Origin: JABMMZ01 sp040386935
GTDB taxonomy: Bacteria > Bacteroidota > Bacteroidia > NS11-12g > UBA955
Assembly (NCBI GenBank): GCA_040386935.1
Contig: JAZKEQ010000005.1
Span: 1-64,000 of the forward strand
Length of the DNA stretch: 64,000 nucleotides
Direction: 5' to 3'
The position numbers and the translations under genes are program-made. The notes below the pieces were generated by a model. That model did not search any database. It had not been told where the DNA came from and worked only from the letters and a program-made list of their open reading frames with translations. Shown here piece after piece: positions 45,358 to 53,813 of this stretch (positions are counted from its first letter, which is position 1; each line of letters begins with the position of its first letter).

Positions 45358-45548
45358 TTTTTGGGGTAATTTACCAACTGTTTTTAGTATTTTAAATTGA
45401 ACACTTTTTGCTTTATAATAATTTGATATATAATGAATTATGTTTATTTTGCTTTTTAAATGTATGCTTGGGTATAACTTTTTTTAATTTATGTCATAAG
45501 GTATTAAAAATCAGACTTACTTTGTCTTAAGTTTAAAACATATACATT

Positions 45549-46238
45549 ATGAAAAAATTAATTATTCTATCAGTAGCAACATTAAGCAGCTTAATGGCTA
45601 CGGCTCAAACAGGTAAAGGCAGTATGATGCTGGGTGGTACTTTTAATATTAGTTCCAATAATTACAAAGGAACATCAACAACAGGAAATGTTACCGTTAC
45701 AGATTATGAATACAAATCATCCAGTTTTGGTTTGATGCCAACTTTCGGGTATTTTGTTGCAGATAATCTCGTTGTGGGTTTAATGGTCGGTGTAGATAAT
45801 AATAAAACAGTTTATAAAAATCCTTCTCCAACTGTGAGTGAGAGAACTTATAAATACAACACCACAGCCTTCCGTATTTTTGCCCGAAAATACTTTATGC
45901 CTACTACCACTTTTGGATTATATGCCGGGTTAGGAGTAGGAATGGGTCCATCTAAAAATGAAACAGAAACAGTATTTAACAACGGTAACGCAACAACAGT
46001 TGTTAAAAGAGATGGTAGTAGCACTAATATTGGTCTAGAGGGAGGTATTGCGTTTTTTCCAACACCTAAATTTGGCTTACACGCAGGTCTCGCAGGTTTG
46101 GGATGGAATTCATCTACCTATACAACAAATAATGGTGGAACAGAATCAAAAGAAACAAGTAGCGGAATTAATTTGAATCTGAATACAATAGGCTTTTCTT
46201 TTGGTATGTTTTATTTCTTTGGTGGAGGAGCAGAATAA
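45549..46238 (+). CDS. Outer-membrane beta-barrel protein (OmpX/OmpW-like)
   Basis: This 229-aa protein has a signal peptide ending ATAQ (20). The barrel pattern includes GSMMLGGTFNISSNNYKG, GLMPTFGYFVADNLVVGLMVGVDN, TFGLYAGLGVGMGPSKN, FGLHAGLAG and the terminal TIGFSFGMFYFFGGGAE. Compact size and eight predicted strands fit the OmpX-like PF13505/PF13568 group. TTACTTTG 25 nt before the ATG is a near promoter match. A terminator follows. Confidence 0.82.
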   Translation: MKKLIILSVATLSSLMATAQTGKGSMMLGGTFNISSNNYKGTSTTGNVTVTDYEYKSSSFGLMPTFGYFVADNLVVGLMVGVDNNKTVYKNPSPTVSERTYKYNTTAFRIFARKYFMPTTTFGLYAGLGVGMGPSKNETETVFNNGNATTVVKRDGSSTNIGLEGGIAFFPTPKFGLHAGLAGLGWNSSTYTTNNGGTESKETSSGINLNLNTIGFSFGMFYFFGGGAE

Positions 46239-46261
46239 TCAGTCGATTTTATTAATATTTA

Positions 46262-46292
46262 AAAAGAGCCTCCCGTTATGGGGGGCTTTTTT
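46262..46292 (+). terminator. Terminator after the OM barrel gene
   Basis: AAAAAGAGCCTCCC pairs with GGGGGGCTTTTTT (8-bp core with one G-T pair, loop GTTAT), then a T-run. Confidence 0.75.
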
Positions 46293-46308
46293 GTTGCATT
46301 AACTGTCT

Positions 46309-47520
46309 TTACTTTTTATGTTTAGATAGAAGTCCGTTTATCACACAAGTAAGTGCATGAGCATGCAAACCATTCGAACGGGAATAAAAAGCGTAACGCA
46401 ATTGTATATCGTTAAAGGTGCTTTTCCTGGATAGATGTTGATAGGGTGCATAACGCAATCCTATACCTGCTTTATATGATGTGAAATCTGACAGGTCGAA
46501 GTCAGAAGTATAATACTTGTCGCTAATTAAATGCTGGGCATAAGGCGCAAAATACTTGGAACCCTTTTGGAAATAAACTCTAAAATAGGGAGATAGTGTT
46601 AATGCATAATTCAATTTGATAGCCGTTTCATTCTCAAGTCCTATAGCCAATATCCCAAAATCGTCTGCATATAAATCAATTGTATTTTTTAAAATGGTAC
46701 GACCACCTGCAAAGCGATAAAACTTTAGCCCAAGTAAACCCTTTATTCTTTGCGATGGAAGATTCTCTACTCTCAATGAATTATCAGTGAAATAAACCCT
46801 GTGAAAAGGTGTTGCGAGTAGTCCGTTTTGATAAGTAAGTTCAGGAAATAGACCCATACGACTACGTTTATTAATGATCTGTTGCCAGCTTGTTTTTAAA
46901 TTTAAGGATTGTCGCCTGCTTGTTTCATGCCATTGCTGATATCTCAGTTCTGATGGGTAGATAAGTTTAACAGGATGATGCTTGGCCTGAGCATTAAGAC
47001 GACCCCATCTTAAATCATCAGAATACATTTGTATTTCTGATGTTAAGGTACGCATTCTATTTTTACTTTGATGGGAAACACCAATATTAAATGGCAATGA
47101 AAAATAATCGGATTCAATGGAAAACCCGGTACCAAATGTCCATTGTAATTGTTTGTTTTCTCTTGTAGTGAAAGCAATATTGGCATAAGTTCTAGCATCT
47201 ACTATTGATGCTGAAGAAACAATGTAATCTATTTTATCTGTTGATGCAGATGTGATAATATCAACACCCGTTTTTAAGGAGAGTATATTGCCTGAAGTTC
47301 CGGTTCGTTTAATTTTAAATGAGGGAGAATATACACTGAGTTTTTCAGTACCGATACCTCCTGTAACAGCGGAGTTATTGCCATCTTGAATATAGTGGCC
47401 ATACATGGCTTCAATGTCAAATTTACTGACAGTGTCTTTTCTGAATACTGTATCCTTTCTTTGGCCTTTCAGCGAAAAAAATAAAGAGAGCAGACCCGCC
47501 AGAATGAACTTTTTTTTCAT
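46309..47520 (-). CDS. DUF3570 family outer-membrane protein
   Basis: This 403-aa protein (start at the ATG at 47520, MKKKFILAGLLSLFF; signal peptide) is a large beta-barrel-like DUF3570 member. It shows DTVSKFDIEAMYGHYIQDGNNSAVTGGIGTEKLSVYSPSFKI and many strands to the C-terminus. An ATG eight codons earlier would overlap the DUF4266 gene. DUF3570 is regularly found with DUF4266 and ApbE as I recall. Its role is unknown. It is the last gene of its operon, 8 nt after the DUF4266 gene. Confidence 0.82.
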   Translation of the reverse strand: MKKKFILAGLLSLFFSLKGQRKDTVFRKDTVSKFDIEAMYGHYIQDGNNSAVTGGIGTEKLSVYSPSFKIKRTGTSGNILSLKTGVDIITSASTDKIDYIVSSASIVDARTYANIAFTTRENKQLQWTFGTGFSIESDYFSLPFNIGVSHQSKNRMRTLTSEIQMYSDDLRWGRLNAQAKHHPVKLIYPSELRYQQWHETSRRQSLNLKTSWQQIINKRSRMGLFPELTYQNGLLATPFHRVYFTDNSLRVENLPSQRIKGLLGLKFYRFAGGRTILKNTIDLYADDFGILAIGLENETAIKLNYALTLSPYFRVYFQKGSKYFAPYAQHLISDKYYTSDFDLSDFTSYKAGIGLRYAPYQHLSRKSTFNDIQLRYAFYSRSNGLHAHALTCVINGLLSKHKK

Positions 47521-47528
47521 TGACTTAT

Positions 47529-47744
47529 TTAATTGCAGCCACAACCGCCACTGGATTTTGAACCTCCCGTTGTCGAAGCACCTTCCCTGATACTTTGTAT
47601 ATATAACTCATAGCTTTTCCCTGATGAGTTGCCCATTTGCATTTCAGGGTCGTTTTGATACACCATGTCGTGTGGCTTTAAACCTGCACAAGAAGTGAAT
47701 ATCAATAGCAATAGTGCAATGTAAAACAGATGATTAATTTTCAT
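47529..47744 (-). CDS. DUF4266 lipoprotein with C-terminal GCGCN motif
   Basis: This 71-aa lipoprotein (lipobox FTSC, Cys19) has the short DUF4266 body LKPHDMVYQNDPEMQ and ends SIREGASTTGGSKSSGGCGCN. The Gly/Ser-rich end with Cys68 and Cys70 is the family's hallmark. No classical FMN-binding D-x-x-S-G-A-S/T site is present. It overlaps apbE by 11 nt and lies before DUF3570. It may be a partner or target of the flavin transferase or thioredoxin, but that is inference. Confidence 0.85.
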   Translation of the reverse strand: MKINHLFYIALLLLIFTSCAGLKPHDMVYQNDPEMQMGNSSGKSYELYIQSIREGASTTGGSKSSGGCGCN

Positions 47745-48663
47745 GATGAAAGGACATTTTTTTAGAGTGAGTAACAGTCTTTTGATGATCGATAATAATG
47801 CAATGGGTATCGGGTAATTGATTAATTAAATGCAATCCAGCATCAATACCCATAATGTAAATGGCAGTAGCTAATGCATCTGATAATTCAGCAGCAGGAC
47901 TGAATACACTCACGCTTTTTATACCGGTAACCGGTTTGCCTGTTATTGGATTAATATTATGCGAATAGCGAATGCCATCATACATAAAGTATTGTTCATA
48001 GTCGCCCGAAGTAGCAACTGAAGAATCATTGACCGGTACATAAAATAACATATCAGCTCTGTTGTCCGGGTTGGCAATGCCTATTGTCCAGTTATTGCCA
48101 TCTGCTTTTTTTCCTATGGTTGTTAAATCACCACTTGCACTAATTACACCTGATGTAACTCCCTTGCTGATCCATTGTTTCTTGACACAGTCTGCAGCAT
48201 AGCCTTTGCCAATAGCTGCAAAGCTAATCGCCATGCCTTCTTTTGGAAGAAATACATCTCTACTTTCTTTATTAATTTTTATTTTATTATATCCTACAAG
48301 TGATAGAGCCTGATTGATTGCTTGTTGTTCAGGTAAATTAAAAGTATCGTTTTTAAATTTATAAATCTTTTTTAAGGGACCCATGCTAATATCAAATGCC
48401 CCCTGGGTTAAAGCTGAAATGGCTATACTGCGTTCAATTAATGCCAATACTTCAGGGTGTGTAGTAATTGGTGTAATACCCGCATTTTGATTGATTTTAG
48501 AAGTATCTGTATGTGGTCTGAATTCCGAAAAAAGATCTTCAATGCGCTTTATTTCTTCAATGCCCGATTGCAATAATTGTTGGGCTTTACCTTCATCTTC
48601 ACTATCAATGATTAACTCAAATTGTGAGCCCATCAATCGTTCAGTTACTTTGAATTCAGTCAT
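47734..48663 (-). CDS. apbE: FAD:protein FMN transferase (ApbE family)
   Basis: ApbE joins FMN through a phosphoester to Ser/Thr of redox proteins, usually in the periplasm. The 309-aa protein, starting at the ATG at 48663, shows MGSQFELII, SFAAIGKGYAADCVKKQWI (148-166), SASGDLTTIG, SHNINPITGKPVTG (234-247) and SDALATAIYIMG (261-272), so the metal and FAD sites look intact. No signal peptide is seen, which is odd for this family. It begins 2 nt after the thioredoxin-like gene. No usual target domain is encoded in the window. Confidence 0.9.
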   Translation of the reverse strand: MTEFKVTERLMGSQFELIIDSEDEGKAQQLLQSGIEEIKRIEDLFSEFRPHTDTSKINQNAGITPITTHPEVLALIERSIAISALTQGAFDISMGPLKKIYKFKNDTFNLPEQQAINQALSLVGYNKIKINKESRDVFLPKEGMAISFAAIGKGYAADCVKKQWISKGVTSGVISASGDLTTIGKKADGNNWTIGIANPDNRADMLFYVPVNDSSVATSGDYEQYFMYDGIRYSHNINPITGKPVTGIKSVSVFSPAAELSDALATAIYIMGIDAGLHLINQLPDTHCIIIDHQKTVTHSKKMSFHHEN

Positions 48664-49090
48664 GCAACAACTTACTTTTAGCAATAATCAAACGGATGAA
48701 CGTTAATGTATTTTCATCCTTGTAGTAAAATGAGAGGAAATTAGATGTTGTTGGAGAGGAGAGTACCAATGTAGGGAAGGTGCCATTGAAATCAAATCTC
48801 TCAGCCAATAAAGTGTTATTCTGAATGGTCTCTTGTGATTGTTTTTTGCGTTGAGGGAAGTCAATAAAAACAATGGCTATTTTGAGACTATCAATTGAAC
48901 TTAAAAATACACTGTCTGTCAGTATGTTTTTTTCTAACCGCTTGCAATTGGCACACCAGTCAGAACCGGTAAATACATACAAGGTTATTTTGCCCGAATC
49001 AATTCCATTGACTGAGCTATATGCGTTGTCTGTAGCATGTGCTCTGGAGCATAACGCAAGAAGTATCATCAATAAGCAATAATTACGCAT
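48656..49090 (-). CDS. Thioredoxin-family exported protein
   Basis: This 144-aa protein has a signal peptide ending near AHAT (20) and a thioredoxin-type fold. It shows TLYVFTGSDWCANCKRLEKNIL with the redox pair Cys46-Ala-Asn-Cys49, then KIAIVFIDFPQRKK and GTFPTLVLSS with the cis-Pro. It is the first gene of the ApbE - DUF4266 - DUF3570 operon. Cytosolic reductant would need to reach it through a DsbD-like protein, not seen here. Confidence 0.87.
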   Translation of the reverse strand: MRNYCLLMILLALCSRAHATDNAYSSVNGIDSGKITLYVFTGSDWCANCKRLEKNILTDSVFLSSIDSLKIAIVFIDFPQRKKQSQETIQNNTLLAERFDFNGTFPTLVLSSPTTSNFLSFYYKDENTLTFIRLIIAKSKLLHD

Positions 49091-49104
49091 AATAGTATGG
49101 CGAT

Positions 49105-49148
49105 GGCTGACTTAAAAGTTGATTAATGACAATGCTCATTAAGTCGCC
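49105..49148. other. Nested hairpin in the apbE operon leader
   Basis: GGCTGACTTAA (49105-49115) pairs with TTAAGTCGCC (49139-49148), 10 bp with one bulged base. Inside, TTAATGA (49123-49129) and TCATTAA (49136-49142) form a competing 7-bp hairpin. A T-run follows on the plus strand. It lies in the predicted leader of the minus-strand operon. Confidence 0.4.
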
Positions 49149-49167
49149 TTTTTTTATTTAGCAAAGA

Positions 49168-49175
49168 CAAAGATA
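49168..49175 (-). promoter_or_regulatory. -7 element of the apbE operon
   Basis: TATCTTTG on the minus strand, about 77 nt before the thioredoxin-like ATG. No good -33 TTG, so the leader length is uncertain. Confidence 0.4.
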
Positions 49176-49197
49176 TTTAAATTTTTGATACACCCTG

Positions 49198-49992
49198 CTA
49201 ATTCAATAATTCAAAATCAATGTGATAGTGTTCATCATGACTGTTATTGACAAAAGGGGTGAGACTCTTCACCACATAAATATCACTGGTTTTTAATTTC
49301 TTGCCGTAATAGGTGCTGAATAATTCATCCTTAAGTTCTGTTTTTATAATCACCTTTTTTATTTTTAAGCCTCGTTTTCTTGCAGCCTTATCCAATAGTA
49401 ATATATGATGGGCAATCGTATTAAAATCAATTGTAATGGAAGTGTCTTTGGTATATTGCCCCTCGTTGTTGAAATTGAGAAAATAATGGGAGGTACCCAG
49501 GCTGTCAAGGCCATAAAAAGCACTACTATTTTTTAATTTAGGCATCATAAAATCAACACTCATTCCGTTTTGATGGGTGCGGTGAGGAAAGAATTCACCA
49601 CCATCAGCATGCGAACATTCCATGATGTAAAACTTTCTTGATGGTTCTAATGAATCTAGCAGAGTATATGCATCCAGCACAGATTGTTTCACTTTGTGGT
49701 GTACAAATCCTCTGCCAAGCAAATAACTCCATTGGTCAAAATATTGAAAATTTGAACCTTCAAAAGGCATGAGTTTGCCGTTTATCAGACTACCATTGCC
49801 GGTGGTACCCAGAGATTTACTCGGAAGGTCGTTTCCTTTATTCTTATTGTAGTAATTAATGATACTGCTGCTCATGCTGTCTTTTGTAGAAGTGGCTTGA
49901 GTTGTATCTGAAGCGCTTTGACCATTACAGGCCATACAGTATAAAGAGCAGATGATTAGAATTGCTGAAAATTGTTTGCTTGTGTTTCGCAT
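49198..49992 (-). CDS. M74-like murein endopeptidase, exported
   Basis: This 264-aa lipoprotein (lipobox CMAC, Cys22) resembles MepA, which cuts D-Ala-mDAP cross-links. It shows GSLINGKLMPFEG, FVHHKVKQSVLDAYTLLDS, MECSHADGGEFFPHRTHQNGMSVDFMMP with His and Asp zinc ligands, and a C-terminal DEHYHIDFEL. The His-x(3)-Asp pattern and terminal HxH match the LAS metallopeptidase fold. It follows the TonB receptor gene on the same strand by 23 nt. Confidence 0.78.
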   Translation of the reverse strand: MRNTSKQFSAILIICSLYCMACNGQSASDTTQATSTKDSMSSSIINYYNKNKGNDLPSKSLGTTGNGSLINGKLMPFEGSNFQYFDQWSYLLGRGFVHHKVKQSVLDAYTLLDSLEPSRKFYIMECSHADGGEFFPHRTHQNGMSVDFMMPKLKNSSAFYGLDSLGTSHYFLNFNNEGQYTKDTSITIDFNTIAHHILLLDKAARKRGLKIKKVIIKTELKDELFSTYYGKKLKTSDIYVVKSLTPFVNNSHDEHYHIDFELLN

Positions 49993-50015
49993 GGCAATTC
50001 TTGGTGCTTAGATAT

Positions 50016-52532
50016 TTAAAATTTACCGACAAGTTTTATGTTAAGTCTTCTGCCGGTTAGGTAATTTGGAACTCCGTAAGTATTGTTGTTAAAGTCTTTA
50101 ACCCATATATAACTGATCACATTGTTGATTTGAAGGAGGTTGAATACATCTACTTCCAGCCAAAGTGTTTCCAGTTTTGCCGCTGCCTTGTGTTTCTTTG
50201 TAAATGCCTTTTGTTTATCGCCTGTACCTCCTAATAGTACCTTGCTAAATCCTATATCCACTCGTTTATAGGCCGGAATTGTATATGCTTCTGTATACCG
50301 GAAATTACCAGAAAGGTAATAGGGTAATCCACTGCCATAGCTCAACATTAAGTGAACCCTGTAGTTAGGATTACTTCTCAATTCATCCTGAAACATAATA
50401 GCAGCACTAACTCTTCTGTCTGTTGGTCTTCTTAAAAAAGGCGATTCTACTGTTTTACCCTTTTCCAAATAAGCAATTTTCTCATCTGTTTTCAGAACGC
50501 TTAAACTGAACCAGCTTTCAAGTCCCTTAATGAATTGTCCATTGATACGGGTGTCAAATCCTGTTGCATAGCCTTTTGCTGAGTTGGTGGCATAGTAACG
50601 GATTCTTACGTTATCCAAAATATAGGGAACCAGATAATCCATTTGCTTATAATAGCTTTCAATCATGAATTTAAACGGACGTTTACCCAGGCCTTTAAAT
50701 CCAAATTCAATCCCACCAACAGTATGTACACTTCTTTGCGCTTTTAAATCGGTATTAATTACACCATTAAAATCTCTCATTTCCCTGTAAAAGGGTGGTT
50801 GGTAGTAATAGCCAAAAGCTAAATGAATCAGCGTTTTTTTCTTCATCAAACTATCTGTCATGATCCTTGCATTGAATTTTCTGTTGGGTTCGAAATACAC
50901 CTGAACGCGTGGAGATATCAATGATTGTTCGTTCAGTGTTGAATAGTGATAACGACTGCCTACAGTAATATTCACTTGATTAAAAGCACCAAATCCTTTT
51001 TGATATTGAATGAATCCGGATGTCTTATGATTGACTATACTTGTTTTTGAATTGATGTATTCAGATAGTTCAAGTGTAGTGCCTGATTGTCCAAAAGGAC
51101 TGATGTTATAGTCGCTTGAGTCATTGTACTTCCACTCTTTGAATTTATCCTCAATGATTTCAGTCTGGTATTTAATGCCCCATAATAAGCGGGTTGTTTT
51201 ATTGTTGACTTCAATTTTTTTCAATCCCTGATGGGCAATATTCACAACAGTAAAGTATAAATCATTGCGTGCATGGTTAATGAAATAACCCAGACCTAAT
51301 AAATTTTTGGCATTGCCAAATCCTGTTGAACCAAGATTGTTATCCACCTGGCTGATATCATATTGACCCTGTATATCGTAATGTTCGCTTTCCTGTGAAA
51401 CAAAGCCTGTTGCCATGAATTTTAATTCAGTAGTGCGATTTGAATAGATATAGGACAATGCGCCCATACCGCTGTTGTAATCCATGATTTCCTGCCCTTC
51501 GAAATTGATGCTCAGCCTCAGCGCATTTTGCAAAGTGCCAAAAGTGGTTTCTTGATACTCCGGTTCAAGTTTATATCTGTTTTGAGCAACATTCACCAAT
51601 AATTCTATGCGGTTGTTTCTGTTGAGATGATAAACAAACAGCGATTGAAAATCACTGAAGCGCGATTTATATAATCCAACGGCATCTAAGGAGTTCAATA
51701 CATTCTTATTGCCCCTGTATCTTGCGCCAATCAGGTAGGTAAATTTAGGAATGTCCTTTTTTCTAATACTGTCTCTTACATTTTTTATGCCCTCTACAAA
51801 GATGGAACCACCCAATAAACCACCCTGAAAACCGGCACTAAATTTTTTAGGTGTGCGGTAGTTGACATCCAATACTGAAGATAATTTATCGCCATATTTG
51901 GCTTCAAATCCCCCGGCAGAAAAGCTCAAATTGTTGACTAAATCGCCATTGATAAAGCTCAGTCCTTCTTGTTGACCACTTCTAATTAATTGCGGTCGGT
52001 ATATCTCTATATCGTTTACGTATATAAGGTTTTCATCATAACTTCCACCCCTTACATTGTACTGAGAACTCAATTCGTTTCCCGATGAAACACCCGGTAA
52101 AGTTTTGATAAGATCGATAAAATCACCTGAAACACCCGGTCCACCTGACAGTGGCTTAATGTTTATTATTATACCTTGATCTTCATTTTTTCTTCCTACT
52201 ACTGTTCCACCTTGTATGATATAAGTTGTAGTACTTAATACGATGTTTAATTCATAGTTTTCATTTTCATAAAGCTTTGGTATCTGATATTCCCTCCCTT
52301 TATAGCCTACATATGAAAAACTCAAGATGTTTCTATTCCCTTCTCTATACGGAATGAAGAAATTGCCTGCACTATCTGAAACGTACACCTTGTTTGTCTG
52401 CAGATAGGTGATGTTCACTTTTTTGAGAACTATACCACTATCATTGATTACTTTGCCTGTAATATAGTTTTGAGCGGTTAACTTTTGTAGAGTTAACAAC
52501 AGGATTGTTGCAAATAGTAATGGCGTCTTCAA
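50016..52532 (-). CDS. TonB-dependent receptor with carboxypeptidase-like N-domain
   Basis: This 838-aa outer-membrane transporter has a signal peptide ending LTAQ and a CarboxypepD regulatory-like domain (about 22-100: GKVINDSGIVLKKVNI...FSYVGYKGREYQ). The plug domain follows (VVGRKNEDQG, LIKTLPGVSSGNELSSQYNVRGGSYDENLIYVNDIEIYRPQLIRSG in blocks), then a 22-strand barrel ending LNIKLVGKF. No SusD gene lies nearby, so it is a lone TonB receptor. The cargo cannot be read. It is 37 nt after rpe. Confidence 0.93.
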   Translation of the reverse strand: MKTPLLFATILLLTLQKLTAQNYITGKVINDSGIVLKKVNITYLQTNKVYVSDSAGNFFIPYREGNRNILSFSYVGYKGREYQIPKLYENENYELNIVLSTTTYIIQGGTVVGRKNEDQGIIINIKPLSGGPGVSGDFIDLIKTLPGVSSGNELSSQYNVRGGSYDENLIYVNDIEIYRPQLIRSGQQEGLSFINGDLVNNLSFSAGGFEAKYGDKLSSVLDVNYRTPKKFSAGFQGGLLGGSIFVEGIKNVRDSIRKKDIPKFTYLIGARYRGNKNVLNSLDAVGLYKSRFSDFQSLFVYHLNRNNRIELLVNVAQNRYKLEPEYQETTFGTLQNALRLSINFEGQEIMDYNSGMGALSYIYSNRTTELKFMATGFVSQESEHYDIQGQYDISQVDNNLGSTGFGNAKNLLGLGYFINHARNDLYFTVVNIAHQGLKKIEVNNKTTRLLWGIKYQTEIIEDKFKEWKYNDSSDYNISPFGQSGTTLELSEYINSKTSIVNHKTSGFIQYQKGFGAFNQVNITVGSRYHYSTLNEQSLISPRVQVYFEPNRKFNARIMTDSLMKKKTLIHLAFGYYYQPPFYREMRDFNGVINTDLKAQRSVHTVGGIEFGFKGLGKRPFKFMIESYYKQMDYLVPYILDNVRIRYYATNSAKGYATGFDTRINGQFIKGLESWFSLSVLKTDEKIAYLEKGKTVESPFLRRPTDRRVSAAIMFQDELRSNPNYRVHLMLSYGSGLPYYLSGNFRYTEAYTIPAYKRVDIGFSKVLLGGTGDKQKAFTKKHKAAAKLETLWLEVDVFNLLQINNVISYIWVKDFNNNTYGVPNYLTGRRLNIKLVGKF

Positions 52533-52569
52533 AAAATATATATGCTCGATGAACGGTTTAAGCGTCTAT

Positions 52570-53217
52570 TTATTGCTTGAGTGATGAAATTGTTGCAGAA
52601 GGGTTTTCTGAACCAAATACAGTATTGCCCGCAACCAGCACAGTTGCACCGGTATCAATCAGTTTTTTGTAATTGGCAAGGGTAACACCGCCATCTATTT
52701 CTATATCAAAACTAACACCAAGTCTAGCCTGGATATTTTTCAATTGTTCTATTTTTCTGTAAGTGTTTTCTATGAAGGATTGTCCACCAAAACCCGGGTT
52801 AACACTCATCAGGCAAACAAGGTCCATATCACCGGCAACATCTTCGAGCAGCGAAACATTTGTGTGAGGGTTAACTGCAACACCTGCTTTCATGCCTGCG
52901 CCCTTAATCGCCTGAATACTGCGGTGTAAATGGTTGCAAGCTTCTATGTGAACTGAAAGTACTGCGGCACCTGCCTCTGCAAAACGGGTAATGTAGCGGT
53001 CGGGGTCAACAATCATTAAATGGACATCCAATGGTTTTGTTGCGTGTTTTTTTAAGGCAGTCATAACCGAAAAGCCAAATGACATATTGGGCACAAATAC
53101 ACCATCCATAATATCCACGTGAAACCAATCGGCAGCGCTATTGTTAATCATTTCAATATCTCTTTGCAGATTGCCGAAATCTGCAGAAAGTACACTCGGT
53201 GCTATTTTGTAAGGCAT
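52570..53217 (-). CDS. rpe: Ribulose-phosphate 3-epimerase
   Basis: Rpe interconverts ribulose-5-phosphate and xylulose-5-phosphate. The 215-aa TIM barrel has IAPSVLSADFGNLQRDIEM, WFHVDIMDGVFVPNMSFG, LDVHLMIVDPDRYI, SVNPGFGGQSFIENTYRKI and the phosphate site DGGVTLANYKKL...VAGNTVFGSEN, all metal and substrate residues included. It heads a minus-strand run with the TonB receptor. Confidence 0.97.
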   Translation of the reverse strand: MPYKIAPSVLSADFGNLQRDIEMINNSAADWFHVDIMDGVFVPNMSFGFSVMTALKKHATKPLDVHLMIVDPDRYITRFAEAGAAVLSVHIEACNHLHRSIQAIKGAGMKAGVAVNPHTNVSLLEDVAGDMDLVCLMSVNPGFGGQSFIENTYRKIEQLKNIQARLGVSFDIEIDGGVTLANYKKLIDTGATVLVAGNTVFGSENPSATISSLKQ

Positions 53218-53275
53218 GCCGCGAAGATAATATATACCAATAAAAAAACACCCACCTTCATCTCCGGAATTGTCT

Positions 53276-53283
53276 TAAATTTG
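53276..53283 (+). promoter_or_regulatory. TAnnTTTG element before the thioesterase gene
   Basis: TAAATTTG ends 5 nt before the ATG at 53289, pointing to a leaderless transcript. No clear -33 TTG. Confidence 0.48.
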
Positions 53284-53288
53284 CAGCA

Positions 53289-53807
53289 ATGACGATAATT
53301 AAGAAACCCTCCGATTCATTTACCATTATGAATGAATTGGTACTGCCCAATGATACCAATACCCTGAATAATCTGATGGGAGGTCGTTTATTGCACTGGA
53401 TGGATATAGTGGCTGCGATTACGGCTCAAAAACACAGCAATTGCATTGTAGTTACAGCCAGTGTTGATGGTGTATCTTTTAAGGAAAGCATTAGATTAGG
53501 TGATGTAGTAACACTCGAAGCCTATGTTACCAGGGCATTTAATACGAGTATGGAAGTTTACATCGAAGTATTTGCACACAACATTCCCAAAGGCGAAAAA
53601 TATAAATGCAACGATGCCTATTATACATTTGTAGCCCTCGACTCGCGCAACCGCCCCATCCCTGTGCCGGTTCTGGAGCCTGAAACAGAAGCTCAAAAAC
53701 AAAAATACGATGGTGCACTCAGAAGAAGACAAGTACGCCTTGTTATGGCCGGAAAGTTAAAGCCTGAGGACGCAGTTGAATTGAAAGCTTATTTATTTGA
53801 AAAGTAA
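53289..53807 (+). CDS. Acyl-CoA thioesterase (hotdog fold)
   Basis: This 172-aa hotdog enzyme shows ELVLPNDTNTLNNLMGGRLLHWMDIVAAITAQKHS, VVTASVDGVSFKESIRLGDVVTLEAYVTRAFNTSMEVYIEVFAHN (in blocks) and a long C-terminal helix, the layout of YciA/BACH-type thioesterases, including the Asp of the N-D-T-N start. It likely hydrolyses medium- to long-chain acyl-CoA. It converges on the S46 gene with 6 nt between the stops. Confidence 0.93.
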   Translation: MTIIKKPSDSFTIMNELVLPNDTNTLNNLMGGRLLHWMDIVAAITAQKHSNCIVVTASVDGVSFKESIRLGDVVTLEAYVTRAFNTSMEVYIEVFAHNIPKGEKYKCNDAYYTFVALDSRNRPIPVPVLEPETEAQKQKYDGALRRRQVRLVMAGKLKPEDAVELKAYLFEK

Positions 53808-53813
53808 ATAGGG

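Noticed and set aside
45358..45548. Possible small RNA or riboswitch in the AT-rich gap before the OM barrel gene
   Set aside because: Only AT-rich sequence and a near promoter match are visible; no conserved structure is seen.
47529..47744. Idea that the GCGCN lipoprotein is a RiPP precursor
   Set aside because: It has a lipobox and signal sequence, and no lanthipeptide, YcaO or radical-SAM maturation gene lies nearby.
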